Below the pieces are notes generated by a model, which had not been told where the DNA came from, did no database searches, and worked only from the letters and a program-made list of their open reading frames with translations. The position numbers and the translations under genes were made by a program. Shown here in pieces: positions 1 to 6,903 of a stretch of 20,996 nucleotides of DNA. Source of the stretch: Xanthomonas translucens pv. translucens DSM 18974 (GTDB taxonomy: Bacteria; Pseudomonadota; Gammaproteobacteria; Xanthomonadales; Xanthomonadaceae); assembly GCF_000331775.1 (NCBI RefSeq), contig NZ_CAPJ01000503.1, positions 1 to 20,996 on the forward strand, read 5' to 3'. Numbering within the stretch: position 1 is the stretch's first letter; every line of letters starts with the position of its first letter.

Positions 1-125
1 GCCTCGTCGCGGTCGGCCAGCGCCTTGGCGGCGGCGTAGTCGGACGGGCCGGGAACCGGGTCGGCCGCGGTGGCGGGGAACGCCACGGCGGCGGCAAGCA
101 GGCAGGGCAGGAGACGTCGCAGCAT
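1..125 (-). CDS. Exported protein, 5' end only (partial)
   Basis: Reading the minus strand from the ATG at 125 gives MLRRLLPCLLAAAVAFPATA followed by ADPVPGPSDYAAAKALADRD and runs off the left edge after about 41 residues. The first 20 residues form a clear Sec signal peptide: two arginines, a Leu/Ala hydrophobic core and an A-T-A cleavage site. The product is therefore periplasmic or outer-membrane associated. The start lies 26 bases after the stop of the upstream ABC exporter gene on the same strand, so the two may be co-transcribed. I see no strong Shine-Dalgarno sequence. Too little of the mature protein is present to name a family. Confidence 0.6.
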   Translation of the reverse strand, partial: MLRRLLPCLLAAAVAFPATAADPVPGPSDYAAAKALADRDE

Positions 126-151
126 GGGCGGATCCAAAGGACAGGCGAAGC

Positions 152-2035
152 TCAACGATACCCAGCGGCCTGCAATTCGAACAACTCCGCGTAGCGCCCG
201 CCCTGCGCCATCAGTTCGGCGTGGGTGCCGCTGGCCTCGATCTGGCCGCCGGCCAGAACCAGGATGCGGTCGGCCATGCGCACGCTGGAGAAGCGGTGCG
301 AGATCAGCACCGCGGTGCGGTTGTCGGACAGCTCCTTGAAGCGCTGGAACACCTCGAACTCGCTGCGCGCGTCCAGCGCCGCGGTCGGCTCGTCGAGGAT
401 CATCAGCTGCGCATCGCGCATGTAGGCGCGCGCGATCGCGATCTTCTGCCATTGCCCGCCGGACAGGTCCACGCCGCTCTTGAAGCGGCGTCCGATCAAT
501 TGCGCGTAGCCGTGCGGCAGGCCCTCGATCAGCTCGCTGGCCATCGCCCGCTGCGCGGCGGCGCGGATTCGCGCCGCATCGGCCATCGAATCGACCCGGC
601 CGACGCCGATGTTCTCGCCGGCGCTGAGGTGGTAGCGCACGAAGTCCTGGAAGATCACCCCAAGGTTGGCGCGCAGATCGTCCAGGTCGTAGTCGCGCAG
701 GTCGCGGCCGTCGAGCAGGATGCGGCCCTCGTCCGGGTCGTACAGCCGCGCCAGCAGCTTGACCAGGGTGGTCTTGCCGGCGCCGTTCTCGCCGACCAGG
801 GCCAGCACTTCGCCGGCGCGCAGTTCGAAGTCCAGGTGCCGTACGGCCCACTGTTCGGCGTCCGGATAGCGGAAGCCGACGTTCTCGAACACGAAGCCGC
901 GCACGATCGGCCGCGGCACCGGCGCCGCGCCGGGGCGGGTACGGATCTCCGGCACGATGCGGAAGAACGAATACAGGTCGTCCAGGTACAGCGCCTGTCC
1001 GGCCACCTGCGAAAACCCGATCAGCAACCCTTCCAGCAACTGGCGCAGGCGCAGGAAGCTGCCGGCCAGGAAGGTCAGGTCGCCGATGCTGAAATCGCCG
1101 CGCACCGTGCGCCAGGCGATGTAGCCATAGGCGGCGTAATAGCCCAGCGTACCCAGCGCGGCCAGCAGTGTGCCCCACAGCATGCGTTTGCGCGCCAGCG
1201 CACGGTTGGCCTGGAAGAAGCGGTCGGCCAGCGCGCGGTAGCGCTCGATCAGGAAGCTGTGCAGGTTGAAGATCTTCACTTCCTTGGCGGTCTCGACGCT
1301 GGCGCCGACCTGGCGCAGGTAGTCGAGCTGGCGCCGCTCCGCGGTCCACTGGAAGTTCAGCGAATAGCCCAGCGCGTTGAAGTGCGCCTCGCCGACGAAC
1401 GCCGGGATCAGCGCCAGCGCCAGCAGCAGGATCAGCCATGGCGCATAGACCAGCAGGCCGATCGCGAAGCTGACCACGGTGATCGCGTCCTGCACCTGGC
1501 CGAACAGCTGGCTCATCAGGTTCATCCGGCCCATGGTCTGGCGCCGCGCGCGGTCGAGCTTGTCCTGTTGCTCGGGGTCTTCGAAATCCTCTAGGTCCAG
1601 CTGCGCGGCATGCTCCATCAACTGCACGCTGGTGACGTTGTTGAACAGTTCCGACAGCAGCGTGTCGGCATAGCTGACCAGCCGCCCGAGCAGGTCCGAG
1701 CCGATCGCCAGCGCCAGTTCCAGCGCCAGCAGTTCCAGCAGCCGGGACAGCCGCCCGCTGGCCAGCGCCTCGCCGAACGAGGTGAAGCCGGGCGACTGCC
1801 CGACCAGGTGGATCGCCTCGTCGATGATCAGCTTGCCGATGTACAGCGAGGCCACCGGGATCAGCGCGCGCAGCATGCGCAGGCCGATGCTGGTCAGGGT
1901 CAGCCAGCGGCTGGTCCGCCAGATCTGGCGCAGGAACGGCGGCAGGTTGCGCATCGCATCGAAGCGCTCGCGCAGGCTGGGACCGGTGCGGGGAGAAGGG
2001 CGCGGCGCGCCATGGACAGAAGCAGGGGAGGCCAT
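152..2035 (-). CDS. ABC transporter, fused permease and ATP-binding domains (exporter type)
   Basis: A 627-residue half-transporter that should dimerise in the inner membrane and export a substrate by ATP hydrolysis. The N-terminal part (about 45-345) has several hydrophobic segments typical of an exporter membrane domain. The nucleotide-binding domain follows: Walker A GENGAGKT at 415-422, Q-loop Gln463, signature LSGGQ at 524-528, Walker B LMILDE at 544-549 and H-loop His580. All catalytic motifs are intact. I chose the ATG at 2035 because the reading frame further upstream runs through a REP-like repeat and translates to non-protein-like sequence; Met28 is another possible start. The substrate cannot be told from sequence; the architecture resembles the lipid/peptide exporter group (MsbA-like or bacteriocin-export-like). 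A signal-peptide gene lies 26 bases downstream. Confidence 0.9.
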   Translation of the reverse strand: MASPASVHGAPRPSPRTGPSLRERFDAMRNLPPFLRQIWRTSRWLTLTSIGLRMLRALIPVASLYIGKLIIDEAIHLVGQSPGFTSFGEALASGRLSRLLELLALELALAIGSDLLGRLVSYADTLLSELFNNVTSVQLMEHAAQLDLEDFEDPEQQDKLDRARRQTMGRMNLMSQLFGQVQDAITVVSFAIGLLVYAPWLILLLALALIPAFVGEAHFNALGYSLNFQWTAERRQLDYLRQVGASVETAKEVKIFNLHSFLIERYRALADRFFQANRALARKRMLWGTLLAALGTLGYYAAYGYIAWRTVRGDFSIGDLTFLAGSFLRLRQLLEGLLIGFSQVAGQALYLDDLYSFFRIVPEIRTRPGAAPVPRPIVRGFVFENVGFRYPDAEQWAVRHLDFELRAGEVLALVGENGAGKTTLVKLLARLYDPDEGRILLDGRDLRDYDLDDLRANLGVIFQDFVRYHLSAGENIGVGRVDSMADAARIRAAAQRAMASELIEGLPHGYAQLIGRRFKSGVDLSGGQWQKIAIARAYMRDAQLMILDEPTAALDARSEFEVFQRFKELSDNRTAVLISHRFSSVRMADRILVLAGGQIEASGTHAELMAQGGRYAELFELQAAGYR

Positions 2036-2165
2036 CTGCGCATTGTGCCGGGGCCGGGTGTGCGCGGGGAGTGTTGGCGCCCAGGACTCACGATCGGCGC
2101 AAGCGTGAAGACCTGTCCAGCACTGCAACTTCCTGCATGTGCTGAATTGGGCTTGGTCGGTGAGG

Positions 2166-2192
2166 CCGTCGCGACTGAAGTCGCTCCCACAG
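2166..2192 (-). repeat. REP-like palindromic element, copy 1
   Basis: On the minus strand this reads CTGTGGGAGCGACTTCAGTC followed by GCGACGG. It has a GTGGGAG head and a perfect 6-bp palindrome (GCGACT, two bases, AGTCGC). Copy 3 at 13495 is the same over this length. The GTGGGAG head is typical of REP elements mobilised by RAYT transposases; no such transposase gene is in the window. Confidence 0.8.
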
Positions 2193-2281
2193 AAACGCCG
2201 ACAGGCCGGACGCTGGACGGCGGCATCCGGGGCAACGCCGGCCATCGCCGAAGCCTTGGTTGGTCGGCTACCGGCTTATTT

Positions 2282-2308
2282 TGCGGGAGCCACTTCAGTC
2301 GCGACGGG
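2282..2308 (+). repeat. REP-like palindromic element, copy 2 (diverged)
   Basis: Plus-strand copy of the same element, with two changes relative to copies 1 and 3 (GCGGGAG for GTGGGAG in the head, and GCCACT for GCGACT, which breaks one stem pair). It faces away from copy 1 with about 90 bp between them, giving an inverted REP pair. Confidence 0.75.
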
Positions 2309-2391
2309 CCTTGCCGACCGTGTCCGAGTCGCGACCGATAGCCCCAGGCCAATCGGCGCCGTTCCCACCGGAAAAAGTTCGGGCTGCAGTC

Positions 2392-3297
2392 TCACTCGTC
2401 CAAGCGCAGGGTCAGACACTTAGCCGCGCCGCCGGCCTTGAGGAATTCGTCCAGCGCGGTCTGCACCACGCGGTAGCCGATCTTGGCCAAAGCCGCGCAC
2501 AGCTCGGGCGAGGCGCGGTTGAGCAGCAGGTGCTGGTCCAGGTCCACCGCGTTGCAGGCGAAGGCGAGGGCGTCGGCTTCGCTCACCGCGATGCGCTGCG
2601 CCGGCGGAATGCGGCGGGCGATGGCCTGCTGGGCGTCGTCATCGAAGGCGGCCGGATAGTACAGCAGGTAGCCGTCGCGCAGCGGGCAGAAGCAGGTGTC
2701 CAGATGATAGAAGCGCGGATCGACCAGGCGCAGCGGCATCACCTCGATGTCCAGCAAGTCGGCCAGTTCGTGCGCGGCGACCAGGTCGCTGCGATGGCCG
2801 TGGCCCATCCACAGCCGGCGTGCGCCGCGCTCCAGCAGTGCGTCGCCGGCGCCCTCGAAGCGCACGTCCTCGGGCAGCGCGCGGATGCGGAAGCCGGCGC
2901 GGCCGCACCAGTCGGCGAACAGCGCTTCTTCGCCGCGTCGCTCGGCATGGCGGAAGCGGCTGGGCACGAAGCGGTCGCCGAGCACCAGGCCGGCATTGGC
3001 GCTGAACACCATGTCCGGCAGGCCGGCGGCCGGAGCGATCCGCTCGACCCGGGCGCCGGCCGCCGCGGCCGCCGCGACCAACGCATCCCACTGCGCCTGG
3101 GCGCGCTCGCGGCTGGCGGCGTGCACGTTGCCTTCCATCCAGGGGTTGATCACGTAATCCACGGCGAAGTGCTGCGGCGCGCACATCAGCAGGCGGTGGC
3201 CTGCGTGGGCAGTGGTGGACGCCTGCATTTCCGGCTCGGCGAGCGCCAGGTCGGTGTCGTCCGCGGCCGCGCCACCCGCCAGGAATTTCTCGCTCAT
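2392..3297 (-). CDS. Arginine deiminase/DDAH-fold hydrolase (amidinotransferase superfamily, CtlX-like)
   Basis: A 301-residue protein of the guanidino-group-modifying superfamily, which hydrolyses arginine-like or citrulline-like substrates through a covalent Cys intermediate in the cytoplasm. The catalytic set is visible: acidic residue Glu148 in RFEGAGD, His198 in FYHLDTCFCPL and nucleophile Cys294 in GAAKCLTLRL, close to the C-terminus as in DDAH. The substrate pocket segment FSANAGLVLGDRFVPS lies at 98-113. The first 33 residues precede the conserved core, and Met24 is an alternative start; the ATG at 3297 has a GAGG-like ribosome site in front. Proteins of this type are annotated as dimethylarginine dimethylaminohydrolase, arginine deiminase-related or CtlX (citrulline utilisation hydrolase); the true substrate is not decided by sequence. 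It stands alone, with no other arginine genes next to it. Confidence 0.85.
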   Translation of the reverse strand: MSEKFLAGGAAADDTDLALAEPEMQASTTAHAGHRLLMCAPQHFAVDYVINPWMEGNVHAASRERAQAQWDALVAAAAAAGARVERIAPAAGLPDMVFSANAGLVLGDRFVPSRFRHAERRGEEALFADWCGRAGFRIRALPEDVRFEGAGDALLERGARRLWMGHGHRSDLVAAHELADLLDIEVMPLRLVDPRFYHLDTCFCPLRDGYLLYYPAAFDDDAQQAIARRIPPAQRIAVSEADALAFACNAVDLDQHLLLNRASPELCAALAKIGYRVVQTALDEFLKAGGAAKCLTLRLDE

Positions 3298-3452
3298 GCC
3301 CGCCTCGCTCTGCGTTGGTGATGCGCAAACGCTAGCGGTGTCGTGTTGCGGTTTGCGGTCACGCAAGCCGGGAGGACCCGCCATTGAGCTGTTGAAAGCG
3401 GCGATTGGGGATTGAGAGGCGGGTGGCGTAACGGCATAAGCCGCTGCGCCGC

Positions 3453-4202
3453 TTACGGCATTGCCGGTTGCAGGCCTACGCCGAGCCGGTTCCAGGCATT
3501 GATGACGGCGATGGCCATGGTGAGCGCGCTGATGCCGTGCTCGTCGAAGTGCGCCGACAGGGCGTCGTAGGCGTCCTGCGGCGGCGCGCCGGACGGCAGC
3601 GTGGTGAGCGCCTCGGCCCAGGCCAGCGCCAGCCGTTCGCGCGGATCGAAGAAACGGCTCTCGCCCCAGCCGGCGAGGGTGTCGAGCTTGCGCGGTTCGA
3701 TGCCGGCCTTGCGCAGCGCGGTGGCGTGCATGTCGATGCAATAGGCGCAGCCGTTGAGCTGGGAGACGCGCAGGAATACCAGCCCGAGCAACTGGCCGAT
3801 CTGCGCGTAGTCGTAGTCGAACGCCTCTTTCAGCAGGAACGCGGCGCGCTCGTCCGGACCCAGCCGTTCCAGCAGCGCCAGGAACGCCACCGACACCTGC
3901 TCGGCGCGCACGTGGCGCGCGGCCGGATCGGTGTCCTCGGCGATCTCCAGCGGCTCGGGCAACCACGGCCCGGTGTAGTGGACGCGGGCGCTGCGTACCG
4001 CGCGCAACCGGTCCAGCCCGAGCCGGGTGGTGGTGGTCACCAGCCAGGCCTCGGGATCGCGGATCGCGGCGCGGTCGCTGGCCTGCCAGCGCAGCCAGGC
4101 GTCCTGCAGCACGTCCTCGGTGTCGCTGCGGCTGCCGAGCAGGCGATAGGCCAGGCCGAACAGCCGGGGGCGTTGGGATTCGAAGGCGGGATCGAGGCTC
4201 AT
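3453..4202 (-). CDS. Chimeric ORF: truncated ECF41-like sigma factor fused to AhpD/CMD-like domain
   Basis: A 249-residue ORF joining two families. Residues 1-139 match an ECF sigma factor: region 2 at about 7-72 (with DVLQDAWLRW at 30-39), a linker, and region 4 from about 101 (ERLGPDERAAFLLKEAFDYD). Region 4 ends at AQIGQLLG, before the recognition helix, and the SnoaL-like C-terminal extension of ECF41 factors is absent. From about residue 141 the sequence is the C-terminal half of a carboxymuconolactone decarboxylase/AhpD-like protein: FLRVSQLNGCAYCIDMH with Cys152, Cys155 and His159, through VINAWNRLGVG near the end. ECF41 sigma genes are known to neighbour such enzyme genes, so an in-frame deletion joining two former neighbours is the likely origin. 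The junction falls near 3780-3790. By AhpD spacing the catalytic Glu would be residue 140, which is Gly. No stop or frameshift interrupts either half. It could be a neutral relic or a repurposed protein; activity as a sigma factor is doubtful. Confidence 0.85.
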   Translation of the reverse strand: MSLDPAFESQRPRLFGLAYRLLGSRSDTEDVLQDAWLRWQASDRAAIRDPEAWLVTTTTRLGLDRLRAVRSARVHYTGPWLPEPLEIAEDTDPAARHVRAEQVSVAFLALLERLGPDERAAFLLKEAFDYDYAQIGQLLGLVFLRVSQLNGCAYCIDMHATALRKAGIEPRKLDTLAGWGESRFFDPRERLALAWAEALTTLPSGAPPQDAYDALSAHFDEHGISALTMAIAVINAWNRLGVGLQPAMP

Positions 4203-4211
4203 GGCGACCAG

Positions 4212-4238
4212 GACGGAACAGCGGGTGCCGGCGTGACA
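4212..4238 (-). promoter_or_regulatory. Putative ECF41-type promoter of the sigma-AhpD fusion
   Basis: On the minus strand TGTCACG (4238-4232), a 16-base spacer and CGTC (4215-4212) precede the ATG at 4202. This resembles the promoter described for ECF41 sigma factors (TGTCACA in the -35 region, CGTC in the -10 region), which autoregulate. Transcription would start only a few bases before the ATG. No Shine-Dalgarno sequence is seen, so the message may be leaderless or nearly so. Confidence 0.5.
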
Positions 4239-4262
4239 GCGGGCGAGGCGGTCACTTTGCCC

Positions 4263-4268
4263 TAAAAT
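4263..4268 (+). promoter_or_regulatory. Possible -10 element for the fumarase gene
   Basis: TAAAAT lies 35 bases before the GTG start of the fumarase in an otherwise GC-rich stretch. No convincing -35 hexamer sits 16-18 bases upstream, so this is a weak prediction. Confidence 0.3.
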
Positions 4269-4303
4269 GGCAGGGTTTCCCCCCGCCAGCCGTAGAGCCA
4301 GCC

Positions 4304-5824
4304 GTGACCTCGATCAAGCAGGAAGACCTCATCCAGTCCGTCGCCGACGCGCTGCAGTACATCAGCTACTACCACCCGGTCGATTACATCAAGAACCTGG
4401 CCGCCGCCTACGAGCGCGAACAGTCGCCCGCGGCCAAGGACGCAATCGCGCAGATCCTGATCAACTCGCGCATGTGCGCCGAGGGCCACCGCCCGATCTG
4501 CCAGGACACCGGCATCGTCACCGTGTTCCTGGAAATCGGCATGAACGTGCGCTGGGACGACGCCACGATGGGCGTGGCGGACATGGTCAACGAGGGCGTG
4601 CGCCGCGCCTACAACCATCCTGACAACAAGCTGCGCGCCAGCGTGCTGGCCGATCCGGCCGGCAAGCGCGCCAACACCAGGGACAATACCCCGGCGGTGG
4701 TCAACACCAAGATCGTGCCGGGCGAGCACGTCGAAGTGATCGTCGCGGCCAAGGGCGGCGGTTCGGAGGCCAAGAGCAAGTTCGCGATGCTCAATCCGTC
4801 CGACTCGATCGTCGATTGGGTGCTCAAGACCGTGCCGACCATGGGCGCCGGCTGGTGTCCGCCGGGCATGCTCGGCATCGGCATCGGCGGCACTGCGGAA
4901 AAGGCGATGCTGCTGGCCAAGGAAGCATTGATGGAGCCGATCGACATCGTCGATCTGCAGGCGCGCGGCGCGTCCAACCGGGCCGAGGAACTACGCCTGG
5001 AACTGTACGAAAAGGTCAACGCGCTGGGCATCGGCGCGCAGGGCCTGGGCGGCCTGACCACGGTGCTGGATATCAAGGTCAAGGATTATCCGACTCACGC
5101 CGCCAACCTGCCGGTGGCGCTGATCCCCAACTGCGCGGCCACCCGCCATGCGCATTTCACCCTGGACGGCAGCGGCCCGGTGGTGCTGGAGCCGCCGTCG
5201 CTGGAAGACTGGCCCAAGCTCACCTACAACCCGAGCAACGCGCGCCGGGTGAACCTGGACTCCATCACCCGCGAGGAAGTGGCCAGCTTCAAGCCGGGTG
5301 AGGTGGTCTTGCTCAACGGCAAGCTGCTGACCGGCCGCGACGCCGCGCACAAGCGCATGATCGACATGCTCAACCGCGGCGAGACGCTGCCGGTGGACTT
5401 CACCAACCGCTTCATCTACTACGTCGGCCCGGTCGATCCGGTGCGCGACGAGGTGGTCGGCCCGGCCGGCCCCACCACCGCCACGCGCATGGACAAGTTC
5501 ACCCGGCAGATGCTGGAGCAGACCGGCCTGCTCGGCATGGTCGGCAAGTCCGAGCGCGGCGACGCGGCGATCGACGCGATCCGCGACAACAAGGCGGTGT
5601 ACCTGATGGCGGTCGGCGGTTCAGCCTATCTGGTGTCCAAGGCGATCAAGGCCGCGCGCGTGCTGGCGTTCGAAGACCTGGGCATGGAGGCGATCTACGA
5701 ATTCGAGGTCAAGGACATGCCGGTCACGGTGGCAGTGGACTCCAGCGGCGAGTCGGTGCACAAGACCGGCCCGCGCGAATGGCAATCGCGCATCGGCAAG
5801 ATTCCGGTGGTGGTCGAGGCCTGA
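4304..5824 (+). CDS. fumA: Class I fumarate hydratase (4Fe-4S, oxygen-sensitive)
   Basis: A 506-residue class I fumarase that interconverts fumarate and L-malate in the TCA cycle in the cytoplasm, using a labile [4Fe-4S] cluster as Lewis acid. The three cluster cysteines are visible: Cys66 in PICQDTG, Cys185 in GAGWCPPGMLGIGIGG and Cys277 in PNCAATRHAHF. The 66-185 spacing of 119 residues equals that of E. coli FumA. The N-terminal alpha and C-terminal beta domains are both complete. The start is GTG at 4304; a nearby ATG at 4267 opens another frame and is not used. The gene is divergent from the sigma-AhpD fusion, sharing a 101-bp control region. It is a single-gene unit, with a weak hairpin after the stop. 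The paralogue letter (FumA/FumB) cannot be assigned from sequence alone. Confidence 0.96.
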   Translation: MTSIKQEDLIQSVADALQYISYYHPVDYIKNLAAAYEREQSPAAKDAIAQILINSRMCAEGHRPICQDTGIVTVFLEIGMNVRWDDATMGVADMVNEGVRRAYNHPDNKLRASVLADPAGKRANTRDNTPAVVNTKIVPGEHVEVIVAAKGGGSEAKSKFAMLNPSDSIVDWVLKTVPTMGAGWCPPGMLGIGIGGTAEKAMLLAKEALMEPIDIVDLQARGASNRAEELRLELYEKVNALGIGAQGLGGLTTVLDIKVKDYPTHAANLPVALIPNCAATRHAHFTLDGSGPVVLEPPSLEDWPKLTYNPSNARRVNLDSITREEVASFKPGEVVLLNGKLLTGRDAAHKRMIDMLNRGETLPVDFTNRFIYYVGPVDPVRDEVVGPAGPTTATRMDKFTRQMLEQTGLLGMVGKSERGDAAIDAIRDNKAVYLMAVGGSAYLVSKAIKAARVLAFEDLGMEAIYEFEVKDMPVTVAVDSSGESVHKTGPREWQSRIGKIPVVVEA

Positions 5825-5835
5825 TCGGCCTTGCG

Positions 5836-5863
5836 GCGCACGCCGGCGCAGTCGCCGGTGCGC
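5836..5863 (+). terminator. Weak hairpin after fumarase
   Basis: GCGCAC pairs with GTGCGC and, inside them, CGGCG with CGCCG around a CAGT loop, with a 2-base bulge on the 5' side. It begins 11 bases after the fumarase stop. No T-tract follows, so termination here is uncertain. Confidence 0.3.
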
Positions 5864-5969
5864 GCGTGGTCGCTGGCCTTGGGCCGGCGCCATGGCCATG
5901 ATCGGCGCTGGCTTCCGCTGGTCCTGGACAGGCAGGTGCTGACCGAATCGGTCGCCATTCGCAGACGAT

Positions 5970-6149
5970 CAACGGCGGGACGAACAGGATGGCGAACGCT
6001 GCGGAGAATTCGCCAAGCATGCCGATCGCCACATAGGACAGCGGCGTCAGCAGCAGTCCTGCGACGAGCGCGGCCAGGCCGTAGGTCCGTGCCGAAGCGC
6101 TCGGGCGGTAAGGTTGTTCTTCATACGGCGGGGACGTCGCGCGAGCCAC
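5970..6149 (-). pseudogene. Possible small membrane protein or relic
   Basis: The minus-strand frame encodes YGLAALVAGLLLTPLSYVAI, then GMLGEFSAAFAILFVPPLIV. These look like two hydrophobic segments with a Pro/Gly turn, and third codon positions are rich in G/C. There is no good ATG with a ribosome site; a GTG at 6149 is in frame. On the C-terminal side the frame drifts into low-complexity Arg/Pro/Ala sequence and enters the antisense of the fumarase 3' end, so the original end appears lost. It may be a truncated gene or a chance ORF. No family is recognised. Confidence 0.3.
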
Positions 6150-6214
6150 CGCGACGACTTGCCGGATGATCGTGCATGGAAGGTCAGGCTCGCCAGTTCC
6201 TCGGCAAGTCACTT

Positions 6215-6375
6215 CCCTGGATGCAATCAGTCGATCTGCGGCACCTCGCTTACGCTTGAGGCGAGAACCGCAGCGACCGCGCGCCATTGCCGCAGGTGCC
6301 GTCGCTGGAGTCGCGGCTGCGTGCGGTGGGAAGGCCGGCGCTGGGCGCGCGCGCTTGCTGCGTCACGTTGTCGCA
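6215..6375 (+). pseudogene. Remnant of a TonB-dependent copper receptor gene (3' part)
   Basis: In frame, 6248-6325 reads AYA, stop, then GENRSDRAPLPQVPSLESRL and RA. The intact receptor at 8563-8640 reads AYAWGENRSNGTPLPQMPPL and ESRLRA. Over 66 bases (6260-6325 against 8575-8640) I count 58 identities. The tryptophan codon has become TGA at 6257-6259. A loss of two bases near 6326 then shifts the frame, after which WEGRRW continues the match to WEGQRW. The fragment is therefore a dead copy of the 3' region of a paralogous or duplicated receptor gene. Similarity fades on both sides, so the outer limits are approximate. Confidence 0.75.
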
Positions 6376-6412
6376 CCCGCGGCCGCACCCCGTCCGCGAC
6401 CGGCAGTGCCCC

Positions 6413-6418
6413 TAGAAT
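6413..6418 (+). promoter_or_regulatory. Possible -10 element for the copper pair
   Basis: TAGAAT ends six bases before the GTG start of the DUF2946 gene, a spacing that would give a leaderless transcript. No clear -35 hexamer is present at the usual distance, so it is a weak call. Confidence 0.3.
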
Positions 6419-6424
6419 AGAGCG

Positions 6425-6868
6425 GTGTCCACCTTCCGCCATCCAACCCGACTGCGCAGCCTGATGCGCTGGCCCGCCTTGCTGGCCGCGCTGTTGCTGG
6501 TGGTCGTGCCGGTGGCCAGCCGTCTGCTCGAGGCCGAGGCGCTGTCGGTGCCGCTGTGCACCTCGGCCGGGTTGCAGGCGGCACTGGACTCGCCGTCGCT
6601 TCATAGTGCCGCGCATACCGCGCACGGAGACGCGTCGGACGCGCAGCGCGACCATGGCCCGGCGCATGCGGCTTGCGACTACTGCCTGCTCGCCGCGCGC
6701 CTCCTGCCGGGGCTGGCGATCGTCCTGCTGTTGGCCGCCACGTTGCCGGTGCCGGCGGCGGCGACGCCGCTGCGCCACCGCGTCCATGCCAGCGTGCCCT
6801 GGCATGCCCACTGCGCGCGCGGGCCACCGTCAGTCCTCCAGAACGCTCTCCTGTTTCCGGCACGTTAG
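6425..6868 (+). CDS. DUF2946 family protein (copper-associated, membrane-linked)
   Basis: A 147-residue protein of the DUF2946 type, a poorly characterised family repeatedly found beside copper-receptor genes. An N-terminal hydrophobic segment (about 15-33) is a signal anchor or signal peptide. The stretch after Cys45 is followed by a His/Cys cluster, HGPAHAACDYC, with His77, His81, Cys84 and Cys87, which looks able to bind copper. A second hydrophobic segment lies at about 94-112. The start is GTG at 6425; the only ribosome-site hint is AGAG just upstream. It ends 35 bases before the OprC-like receptor on the same strand, so the two form a likely operon. A role in handling copper at the envelope is inferred from context and residues, not demonstrated. 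Confidence 0.75.
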   Translation: MSTFRHPTRLRSLMRWPALLAALLLVVVPVASRLLEAEALSVPLCTSAGLQAALDSPSLHSAAHTAHGDASDAQRDHGPAHAACDYCLLAARLLPGLAIVLLLAATLPVPAAATPLRHRVHASVPWHAHCARGPPSVLQNALLFPAR

Positions 6869-6903
6869 GCGCGCCGGCATCGTTCTTTTCTGGAGTCCGA
6901 TCC

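Larger units (their letters stand above)
2036..2391. other. Intergenic region (356 bp) holding two REP-like elements
   Basis: No credible gene is seen between the ABC exporter start and the stop of the hydrolase at 2392. Open frames here are continuations of neighbouring frames through repeat DNA. The region holds two oppositely oriented copies of the REP-like palindrome, at 2166-2192 and 2282-2308. I see no intrinsic terminator with a T-tract for the minus-strand hydrolase gene, so the REP hairpins may serve as its 3' end structures (inference). Confidence 0.7.
5825..6424. other. 600-bp decayed intergenic region between fumarase and DUF2946
   Basis: No intact gene is convincing here. The stretch holds a weak hairpin, a possible minus-strand membrane-protein relic (about 5970-6149) and a TonB-dependent receptor remnant (about 6215-6375, plus strand). 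Together they suggest gene decay rather than a designed regulatory region. I saw no Fur-like or CueR-like palindrome. Confidence 0.6.

Noticed and set aside
2036..2245. A longer N-terminus for the ABC exporter
   Set aside because: The extension translates a REP-like repeat (CGSDFSRDG) and has no similarity to transporters.
3298..3966. A longer N-terminus for the DDAH-fold hydrolase
   Set aside because: It would run antisense-like through another frame of the sigma-AhpD ORF and is Arg/Ala-rich without motifs.
6673..6903. An upstream start for the copper receptor
   Set aside because: It would overlap the DUF2946 gene and place the signal peptide internally.
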